DNA from: Girardinichthys multiradiatus
Lineage: Eukaryota > Chordata > Actinopteri > Cyprinodontiformes > Goodeidae
Direction of reading: 5' to 3'
Assembly (NCBI RefSeq): GCF_021462225.1
Contig: NC_061795.1
Coordinates: 5,115,501-5,179,500 of the forward strand
Length of the DNA: 64,000 bases
Numbering within the stretch: position 1 is the first letter of the stretch; the number at the start of each line of letters is the position of its first letter. A program made the translations under genes and the position numbers. The notes beneath the pieces are model-generated. The model did not search any database, was not told where the DNA came from, and saw only the letters and a program-made list of their open reading frames with translations. Shown here in pieces: positions 1-64,000 of this stretch.

Positions 1-1514
1 AACAATTGGTTCTCCACAGCACCCGCACATGCAAACACACTAACACATTACACCATGTACTGGTTTCTCTCAGCCACCTGTGCATTAAGACACACACACC
101 TACACATCACGGTAATTACAGCCACAGACTCAGGTTGCAGAATATCGTGTATATCTGAGTCCAGGTGGAGTACTGTAATGTGTGCTCCAACTTCACTGCA
201 ATGACACCCATCCCCCCCAACACACCACCCTCAGAAGCACGTGTGTGTTTGAAATTGTTTTGCATTTTGCACTCTCTAAAATATGCATTTTCACACACCC
301 CAATGACAACCAAAGCTCTCTGCTGCCTGGAGTGCAACATTGCACAAACAATCCACAGGTCAAAGGTCTGTTATTCCAGAGAGACAGCCAGCTGAACACC
401 CTGCATACAAGACAGACAGTGTTAGAGCATGTGTGCAAGTCTGCTAACTTGGAGCTAAGCCTCAGCAACAAAATGTGTATTTTTGTACATCAGTGATGCT
501 GCCTTTAACCATATTTCTGCACCACAGATACAATTTGTATATCCAAAAGCATTTTTGCAAGTAACCTAGTCAGTGGTTTCTTATTCAGGCATTAGTATGC
601 TTATTCATACAGGACCCAGGGGCCACAGGGAGTCTAGGAAAATTACATTAAGCTACAGGGATCACCTTTCACCTCTCTTTTGGCTCTACCAAGCAGTGCC
701 ACTGGCTTTGGGGGCTCCACAACATTGAAATCCAATCGCAGGGCTGTTGTTTTGGGGACAATGGCTGCTGGTTAAGTATGGGGCCAAGAAGCGTACAGTA
801 TCTTACATATTTGCCTCAGGGTTACTGTTCTATGGCTCAAAGACTGCTTTACAAAATGGCCTGGGACATGTAGAACATCAGAAGCACTTGCAAACAGCAT
901 AAATCCCCCAAAAGACAAGTGTATCCCAATAACTGGAAAGTAGTAGGAGAAAGAAGCAGAGTGAGGACAATTGGTTAGTATGTTCGCCAGCGACCTAGAA
1001 CTATATCAGCAAAACAAGGGATAGGTGACCAAAGTCACTCTAAATTTCGGCTTAACAAAAAAGGAAAGTTTTAAACCTAGTCTTAAACTAGATAGGAAAG
1101 GTAAATTTGTCACCTGAGCAAAGAAGAATAGAATACAGTAGAACATGATTTACTGTCATTGTCACAATTACAAATGTAGTTGAAAAAAAGGTATCTGGTT
1201 TGTGCATAGAACAATAAATAATTTGCATAAATCATTCTGGCTGTATTGAGTTAAGCAATTGCTGTTGGACAGAAACAGTTTTTGAAACTGCTTGTCCTTG
1301 GTTTAATTGATTTATGCTTCTGTTGGGACATATGGGACAATTAGATCTATAATAAATGATGGGGTTTGTTTATTAAGGATTTATATCTAAGAAGGAGAAG
1401 TGTAAATTCTATTCTGGATTTACCAGTGAGTCAATGAAGAAAAGTAAAAATGTTAGAAATATGATTTTTCCTCCCATTTAAAAAAAAAAAAAAAACATTC
1501 TATAGAAGGATGCC

Positions 1515-1700
1515 ACCATCATGTGTCACCATACAGATGTGTTCATACACAGTAGGCAAGGAAGTTCAGTTTGGTTTCTTCTGAACAAAGCACCTTCTTC
1601 CACATGTTTGCTGTATACCCTAAATGGGTTGAAGCAAATTTGGTCTGATCAACGTCTCCACTCATTCTGTAAGGTGATCTGGCAGACGCCACAATTCGTT
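1515..1700 (-). mobile_element. Tc1/mariner transposase fossil
   Basis: Read on the minus strand, this piece contains WKKVLCSEETKLNF, which resembles the WKxVLWSDETKxELF block around the first catalytic Asp of Tc1-type transposases; the Asp is now Glu. Frames break on both sides and no terminal repeats were found. It is a short, old remnant. Moderate confidence, from one motif. Confidence 0.55.
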
Positions 1701-1789
1701 CTCCAGAGGGGTCTGGTTGATGTCTCTGCTCCTTCATGCTGCCTCTGAGCACCAGAGCCTGCTTCTTTCCTGAACCTGCTGCTTTGCCT

Positions 1790-2600
1790 CAACCACAGCC
1801 ACCACCAGGTTCTCTGAAGAGGATTTTCCAGGTGGACCCTTTTTCATGTTCCTGTGCCTGAGCTCTCAGACAAGAGTGTCCAGGTGGGCTTGCCTTGTGT
1901 ACCTGTTTATGAGCTCTCTGACGAGAGTATCCAGGTGTACCTGCCACCAGGGCTTCTCCAAAGGTTCCAGTGATTCCAGCACTGTTCTCCAAGTTTCCTC
2001 CTAGGGTTTCAGTGGTTCCACCAATGCTCACCAAGGTTTCTTCAAGGGTTCCAGCAGTTCCACCGCTGCTTCCTCCTAGGGTTTCTGTCTCTTGAGTTCC
2101 ACCATGGGTCCCCTGACCTCCTTCGCTACTGGCAGGCCATTAGGTCACCGTTCCGAACTCTGTGCCTCCTCGGGACGAGTCCCAGGTCGCCCACCTGAAT
2201 TTTAGTTTTGTTTTCTTCTCTTGCCATCATCCCAAGGCTCCCTCTGCCCACTTTTGGTTGTTTGTCCTGTCATGATCCACAGTGGTTTGTAGTTTGATCC
2301 ATTCTCTGCCCGTTAGCCTGCCTTTGCTCAATTTCCTGCCTAGTTTCCTCCTCAGCTGCTCTGCATTCCATTGATGGCATTCATCTGGTTTTCATGTAGC
2401 TTATTGCATCTGCGCTGTATTTAAATTCCTGATTTCTGTTCTCTCTTCGCTGGGTTTTCCTATTTGACTGATACTGTGTCCATGGTGTCCTCATGTTCTG
2501 TAAGTGTTTTAGTTTCGTCATTTAAATCTATTCTCATCATGTGTCTGCCCGGGTCCAGTTGCAATATGGGTCCCCAACAACCTCAAACCGTGACACAAAC
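1790..2600. repeat. Degenerate repeat and probable retroelement 3' fragment
   Basis: At 1800-2110 a loose repeat recurs with phrases such as 'ggtttc', 'gttcca' and 'tcctcctagggttt' at irregular 30-45 base spacing. It runs into a C/T-rich segment that ends near 2600 in 'aaccgtgaca', a terminus I associate with dispersed teleost retroelements. No coding frame survives. The family is not identified. Confidence 0.35.
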
Positions 2601-4901
2601 TCTTTCCCTTTTCAGAATGAAAATAGATGGACACAGTGCTTAATGAGATGTTCAAAGCATGGAATATTGTTTCATAACACTGCTTCTCCACAACTTTATC
2701 TCTGATCTGTCTGGTGTCTTCTTTTAACTTTGTAAGGCTGTTGGTAGTGTTCTATAACAAACCATTATATTTTGTTTTCCATAACCAGTCCTAGCTTACT
2801 ACTTTATACTTTTTCTTTTATAATCAAATTATATATTTGGGTCTTGATAAAAGCTAGTGCAAGACTTCAGCATCTTGTTGAACCTTTTTTTTCCTCTGTG
2901 GTATGTGGTGGTGGGACGCCCCACAAATGCTTTCTTCAAGCCAAAAAACAGGCAAAGATAACAGCAACACAGCTTTAAACAAAGCTTGTCAAAACAGCTT
3001 TCTGCTGTCTAATTTCATTGTCTTGATCCACCTAAATACTTCAACCGAGGCAGAGGAATGCTTCCTATTGGACTTTTGAGCTCGTCATCACATCAATATG
3101 CTTCGCTTCAACAAACAGACCAAAGTCTTGTCTGTTTGCTCTGAAAATAATCAGTCCAGGGTTAGCTTTTTAATTCAACATGACATAATTTTTGCAATGA
3201 TGCGTGTCCGTGCAATGTTTTTTTAGGTTTGGCAGAGTCCTATAGTTTTAATAACTACTGCGTATTGGCTGTTTTCTTTAAGATGTGCAAACAGGTGTTT
3301 TGATGTATTATAATTCAAACTTATCATCCTGAAAGAGATAGATATCATGAAGATGTTCTCGCAGGCACAAACGTTTCTTTTGCATTTTCTCAAAATATTT
3401 TGTGTTTTTTTTTTTTCTGCTTTCCTTCGTGTCTATTCTGTCATCCAGTTTCTAATGTGTTTCAGCCACAGACTGGTTCTACCAAATTTCAGTTTCCTTC
3501 ACGTTTTCCTTGAGGTTAGCTTAAAAATTCTCTCTGCAGCCACTGATTTTGAAACTATTTAATTTGACTAAGGTTTGCTTCTGTGTGCCGTTCAGTTATG
3601 ACTATTTCTCTGCCTGTTTTGGCCTATCCCTTCTAAAAGTCCTGATCATCTGAACTAGGTGAAGTCACAAAAAGGATTTATTACAGCCCCATTGTTCTCT
3701 TCATCTTCAAAGCCTGTCTGCCTCAACAAATAGCTGAGCAAAGTTCACACAGACCACAAATAATGGAGCTATGACCTCATAAGATTCAGGAATATGTTGA
3801 GTTATTAAATCCAGTTTGGTTTGTTGTGGCAGAAAGATCAGTTTTTCAGGTCAACTCACAGTAAGAGGACATTTTTAACGGGTTGCCATGATTGTTCAAC
3901 CTGCTCTCCCTCCCCCGTTTCTTGTGACTCCAGTGAAGAGATCATCCACTAGAGCTGAGTAAACAACAGAAAGCTACGGCTTGGTCAAGCGTCCAGGTCA
4001 AGGATCTAAAGAGCCACAAGAGATTTGCCACCCCCTGGGTCATTAATAATTAATGAAACCTGAGGCTGGGACAGAATGCCATGGCTAAACATGTAAAGAG
4101 CAAAGGCAGTAAAACAAGAATGGCCAGGAAGGGAAGGGGTTGAAGAGAGGAAGGGAGGTGAAGTGGGTATTGATAAGGCTCTGGATCAAACCCTGGGCAC
4201 CAAGGGTGCTTTCACTGTAGGCTCCAGAGGCTCCAGACACAACAATGTGCTCGAACCACTGATATTCGAATCTCTGGAGAGAGATTTTGGTAATTATTCT
4301 TCATATGTCAGTAAGCAGTTGCTCAGATAGGAATAAAAAAACGTGTGCTTTCCAGTTGGAGAGAGGAAAAACAGTCGGTGGAATAAAAAAACAGCATGAA
4401 AGTCTAGCTTTTTCCCATGAAATGTTGTGGTCCTCAGCCCCACTGTCCAACAAAACATGTTCTTGCCCTAGAGGTACTATCATGGCGAGAACTACATTAC
4501 GAGCTCAGCCTGATGAAAGAGTAGCTAAGGGGGGGCTTAGCAGGTTTGGCTCTTAACCCTTCCCCCACTGGGTCAGATATGAAAACAGATAGTTCTATGT
4601 GATATTATATAGCAAGTGGTTTTTTAAGAGGGTCTGTTTGAACAATGAAATGCAATCCCTGTCTCCTTCTCACCGGTTTTCTAATTATCTCTGGTGATCA
4701 GCAGCTTTTGTGTTAACTCCACACAGTATTCTTATAAAAAGTCACACATTTTAATAGATAAACTGTATCCTGTATACTATATAAAAAATATTCTATATTG
4801 TTAAACATGATAATGCTGAAAATACTCTGTCATGCCTGAAACCACAACAGAAAGCAATTTCTCAGTTGAAATTTTGTCTCATGCCTATGCTTTCTTTGCA
4901 G

Positions 4902-59862
<54,961 letters not shown>

Positions 59863-60799
59863 AAGAGGAAGGTGAAGTTGGCAATGGTCATCTGAAAGAC
59901 AGGCTAAGAAAGAGAGAAAGCAAGGAACTACTACTGTCTATACTTGCCAAACACTGAACACTGTGTGCTAAAGACACCACAGCCTTCAATTTACATAGAT
60001 TGTGATCCTTTGGAAATCTCAATCTGACAGTGGTCTGCCTAAAGCAGACCTGCTTGACTCCCACCACAAACCTCAGGGAGCACAGTTGCAGACTTTTACA
60101 GGCCAGAGGAACCATGTGTAAAAGATTTCCAGTAGACAAAGCCTTCCTGGCAAAAGCACATCTCAGTGACCACTGCATAAATGTTTTCTCTCCTTGTGAT
60201 GGCACACACTTCAAGAAAACAATGTTTCTCTTCATCTTCGAACTCTGCAACATGAATGCATAGGAAATGGCCATGTATTCATGTTGTATAAACCTCTCTC
60301 TCCTCCATGAACAGAACTTGAGACAGTGCAGCCTGCTGTGATGGATTATGATGTCTCTGGTGCTGGAGGAAGTGGGAAAGGCAGGATGTGTAAAGCGCCT
60401 GCTGCTGTGTGTATTTCACTGGATGCTTTATTTGTATACTTACTCTTGGTAAAAGAGCTTTCACATGCTTGGGGGGCAAAAAAGGTTTAGAGTATGGTTT
60501 GCCTGTGTGAAACACCCATATGCTCCCTCAGTTAATCATCTGCCAAAAAAACTACAGTTGTCACACTTGAAAGAGCTTGGATGCCCCCCTAAGGAGCCAT
60601 GTCGACAGTTTTTTGTTTGTTTTAGAGTTTTTTTGTTGAAGAACTAACCACAGGTAAACCACACTAGGTGTTTTGTTTAAATGAGATCTCGAGAGTTTGC
60701 AGGCAGGCTGATACTTTAAACTTGTGTTCTTTAAAACATTCTCGAATGATTTCTTCTAGGAATGAGTAACTGTCCTCAGGATATATAATTTCTAAAAAG

Positions 60800-61655
60800 G
60801 TGTGCCTTGCCAAAGTATTCATACCCAGTGAATTATTTCACATTTTGTTACAGAAACCGTAACTAAAAACTAAAAAGTGTGTCATGCACTTTTCCAGCTC
60901 TGATTCTTCTTTACAAACTATCTCAAACTTAGTCAGATTAGATGTAGAACATCTGTGAACACCAGTTTCAAGTCTTGCCACAAATTCTTAAATGGATATT
61001 GATCTGACCTTTGACTGGGCCATTCTAATATGCTCTGGCTGTATGTTTAGGGTTATTGTTCTGCTTAAAGGGGGACCTTCACCTTCCAGGCTTTTGCAGC
61101 ATCGAAAAGTAATTAGCTTCATCGATCTTACAATCAATCCATGACCATCTTCCCTCTCACTACTGAAGAAAACATCCCAACAGCTTTATACTGCCATAAC
61201 CACGTTTCATTAAAGGGATGTTGCATTCAGGGTAATGTGTAGTGTTGGTTTTCCTTCACACAACATTTTGCATGTAGGCTAAATAGTTAAATGTTTATCT
61301 CATCTGACCATATGTCTGATATGTCCTTTGTATGGATACAACGTTTTTCTTTGTGCTACTCTGACGACCAGATTTGTGGAGTGCACAGCTAATAGTTGTC
61401 CTTGGTGTCCTGTTGAGAGATTCTTCTACCTGAGCTGTGGACCTCAGCAGCTCCTCCAGAGTCACCATGGACCTCTTGTCTGAGCATTGCCCATCTCATC
61501 AAGCCTGTCAGTTTATTTGAACAGGAATATCTTGCTGTGTTTGCAGTTGTGCCATACCCTCTTCACAAAAAATCCGGAGAAAATACATTGATCTTTGTGA
61601 TTGTTATGAAACATGTAGAAAAGTTCAAGGGTTCAGAATACTTTAGCAAAGCACC
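60800..61655 (-). mobile_element. Tc1/mariner fossil within the presumed met 3' UTR
   Basis: The left end 'gccttgccaaagtattcata' and right end 'agaatactttagcaaagcac' are decayed inverted repeats of the family at 9483-10095 and 13850-14230. The minus strand near 60977-61025 keeps traces of the catalytic block (DxxPxxNLWQDL). No open frame. Confidence 0.65.
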
Positions 61656-62247
61656 ATTCAAATGGGTTTCATTGAAATGATCACAAATGGACATGAGGTT
61701 GTAAACCACTTTTATGATCGATGCTATGTTTATGATCGCGTCATGTAGCAGTTTCTTTTCAGTAGAGGAATGGCTGCCGGTGTATTAGGCCATTCACACA
61801 TGGACAGGTATGAATGTTTGCTCTGAAGAGAAAAAAATAGCTGTATTATATTTTTGTATCACTGATGAGGCTCTTTATTAAACACGTTCCAATGGATAGA
61901 CCAGTGCCACATAATAATCCAGTTGATCAAACGTTTTTACTTTCGTTGTAAATCACTGCCATTTTGTATATAAAGACAAGTGAGTAATATGGTCTGCGTG
62001 GATGGTCGTTTGGCCTCTAGCCATTTTTGCAGGATTATGGTAAAATAACTGAATATTGGAGAAAAAAGAAAACTGGACCCACCTCACTTAGTGAAAGACA
62101 GCTGTCTCTGTGATGATGATGTTCTCCACCACTTTGTCGACATTTAACACTGATTGTTGTACAGTATGTATGCATATACGTTTTTTGTCTATAAATGGTC
62201 TTGAAGGTACATGTTCCTACATGATGTATAATGAACCTTGTAATGGT

Positions 62248-62253
62248 AATAAA
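62248..62253 (+). terminator. met: Candidate poly(A) signal AATAAA
   Basis: First AATAAA after the met stop codon, followed within about 45 bases by a T-rich stretch (62274-62308) suitable as a downstream element. Confidence 0.5.
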
Positions 62254-62415
62254 TCTATGATTCAAATGATGCCCTTTTTCATTGACTGTGATGTAACTTT
62301 TTTCTTTCAAATGGGGCAAACATTATCTATCCATCTGCAACATTTACAGTGCATTACAGTGGAGGCTGATGCTCATTTACCCATGAATTTAACCTGTATA
62401 GAGGTTAGATTATTT

Positions 62416-62421
62416 AATAAA
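62416..62421 (+). terminator. met: Second candidate poly(A) signal AATAAA
   Basis: A second AATAAA 168 bases further on; either or both could be used. No strong GU-rich element follows. Confidence 0.4.
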
Positions 62422-62440
62422 TGCAAGCTAATGAAAGACG

Positions 62441-64000
62441 AAGAGCTCTACCTCCTCTCTGGGGTGTAGTAGATAATGGCCTATTGATAAGGACTTTAAT
62501 TACTTAGACATTCCCCTTCAATGGATTCCAGTAACCACAAGATGTTCTGCTGTTACATCACCCAAGGTCAGGTCCTTTTCATGTTAGAGTTATCCCCTAA
62601 GTTGGAACAGAGACTGTCAGAAGTATCAGCTTGTCATTAGGAGAAGCCTATAGGAGAAAGATCTACCTAACCTATCTATGCACTGACTTTATGGGACACT
62701 TTTAATAACACAGCTCTCAAACATACCACTATTTCTCTCTAGTCTTGTCAGAAACTGGGAGTGCTTCTCCACAACAAAGCGGCATTCAGTTGTTTCTTAG
62801 CTAAGGGCATTTCAATGTACGCCTAGGGGAAGCTGTATAAATGCCAGATCATACCTTTTCCTAATGAATCATGTTTTACACCACAGGGAAAGTTGTTCTG
62901 ATGTAAGTCTCACCAGGGCTGGAGCTACTGTTAAACTCTTGCAGTAATCTGCCATGAAAATGAATTTCTTGACCTCATTACTGTTTTTGGCTAACTGAAT
63001 GCAGTGTTCTTTTTGGACAGCCCACTCTTGCAAGATTTTCATCACGTCATTTGGAAATTTGTTGCATCTAAATTTCAATATCCTTTTAAAGTAATGCAAG
63101 AACTTAAAAAGTTCATGTTATGAGGCAAAACAAATTTTTAGCAAGCCAGAAAAACCTGTTGGAATCTGTCACTGGATATGAGCACCTGGAAGTTAATTAT
63201 TACAGGCAGTATAAAGTGCTGACTAGACAAGTGTTTAATGCTAGAGGCACAAATAGACAGCTTGATCCCTGAGGTGTTTCTTGTATGATGCGGTAAAAAA
63301 AAGTATTACCATGCCACAGTCTGGTTTTTGGAATGGATCACGCCAGTGTGGACCCATTCTGGACCCTGGAGCGGTTCGCTTGCAATATGAATGCATGGCA
63401 TTTGAAGAAGTTTGAAAATGTCTCATTGAGCTATGTGGAGTAGTAAAGAGGTGCGGACACACAGCTACATTTGAACACCAAAGTAGCTTACTGGCTGCTT
63501 CCTTGGTTCATGCTGTTAGGACCGCCCTGCAACTATTCTCCTTTATTTACCCACCTGTCCACCTTGTGATGCTCCACCGCCCTTCACATCTCCTCAAAGA
63601 AAAAATAAGAAATCATTATCAACAAGCACCACTGACCACCACCTGCTGATCTCAGCCTTTGTTGGAGTACTCACCTTCCTGTCTTAGAACTCCACCATCT
63701 CTCCTGCAGTGGGCTAATCATCTCACCCATTATTTCCATCATGTCTGACCCAAATCCAACTTCTTAAAATAACTAACCTTTAGTCCTCAGTGCTGTCCTG
63801 GACCTCTCCTCTGAATCTGGAAGAACCATTCATTTAAACAAAACCAACATGACAACCATCTCTTACATGGCTTACTTTTGCTGATTAACATGTTTTGGTG
63901 TGAAACGTGTACATCAGCCCCAGAAAAAAAGCAAAAGACTTTGTGACAATGTTGACTGTATGAAGTGAATCTTGTACCACAGTGAAGCCCAGTCCTGGCT
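62441..64000. other. Intergenic DNA downstream of met
   Basis: No exon, RNA gene or repeat family recognised. In vertebrates the next gene after MET is usually CAPZA2; nothing resembling it is seen in this 1.5 kb. Confidence 0.7.

Larger units (their letters stand above)
1..4901 (+). other. met intron 2 (3' part)
   Basis: No Sema-like exon could be recognised here, so exon 2 is taken to lie upstream of base 1. The stretch holds an A-run at 1481-1495, a Tc1 fossil near 1515-1700, and a C/T-rich repeat and probable retroelement tail at 1790-2600. A segment near 1040-1075 resembles 26160-26200. Bases 2600-4900 show nothing recognisable apart from purine-rich DNA around 4120-4170. The intron ends in a pyrimidine-rich acceptor at 4890-4901. 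Confidence 0.8.
59863..62440 (+). other. met: met 3' untranslated region (presumed extent)
   Basis: No further coding sequence follows the stop. The first canonical AATAAA is at 62248, giving a 3' UTR of about 2.4 kb, similar to mammalian MET. The presumed UTR includes the Tc1 relic at 60800-61655. The true end was not established. Confidence 0.6.

Noticed and set aside
165..496. Overlapping open frames on both strands at the left edge
   Set aside because: No similarity to the Sema region expected in met exon 2, no splice-site context, and frames overlap on both strands as expected by chance.
4866..4901. In-frame ATG just before exon 3 as an alternative start
   Set aside because: It lies in the pyrimidine-rich acceptor region, and the coding match to MET starts exactly after the AG at 4900-4901.

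Overview
The window is vertebrate nuclear DNA, almost certainly from a teleost fish. It carries one protein-coding gene in pieces on the + strand: met, the hepatocyte growth factor receptor tyrosine kinase. Nineteen coding exons can be read between 4902 and 59862. They correspond one-for-one to exons 3-21 of the 21-exon mammalian MET gene, with compatible splice phases throughout. Joined, they total 3042 nt: 1013 residues and a stop. The large exon 2 (start codon, signal peptide, most of the Sema domain, furin site) and the promoter lie upstream of base 1, so the window opens inside intron 2. Below, w-numbers count residues from the first one encoded here; in the kinase domain w + 391 gives the human MET number.

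Layout: 4902-11052 end of the Sema propeller; 11460-11636 PSI domain; 12716-33456 and the start of exon 13, four IPT/TIG domains; 38454-38607 transmembrane helix; 39826-43461 juxtamembrane region (Cbl-site tyrosine and a caspase-type ESVD motif); 43201-59862 kinase domain and C-terminal docking tail (YVLL and YVNI). The 3' UTR follows, with candidate poly(A) signals at 62248 and 62416. No second host gene is visible up to 64000.

The introns are rich in transposable elements. At least ten Tc1/mariner copies from several families are present. One (54543-55762) has a reading frame broken by a single stop, and one (44004-45613) has 200-bp terminal inverted repeats that differ at about two positions. 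There are also two RTE/Rex3-like LINE fragments with exact 14- and 16-bp target-site duplications, a Rex1-like LINE ending close to exon 17, an L2-like LINE remnant, two tRNA-headed SINE-like repeats (one nested inside a Tc1 fossil), non-autonomous inverted-repeat elements, GT microsatellites and a telomere-like TTAGGG tract. Repeat families are named from memory of common teleost repeats and were not checked against a library.

I found no convincing previously undescribed biological system. The observations most worth checking are: a 99-bp intron 17 open in frame with its neighbours, which if retained would add 33 residues to the kinase domain; the pattern of kept and lost regulatory sites in the juxtamembrane and tail regions; a perfect 29-bp hairpin in intron 11; and a Tc1 relic inside the presumed 3' UTR. 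The species is not determined; the repeat mix resembles that of percomorph or cyprinodontiform fish, which is a weak inference.
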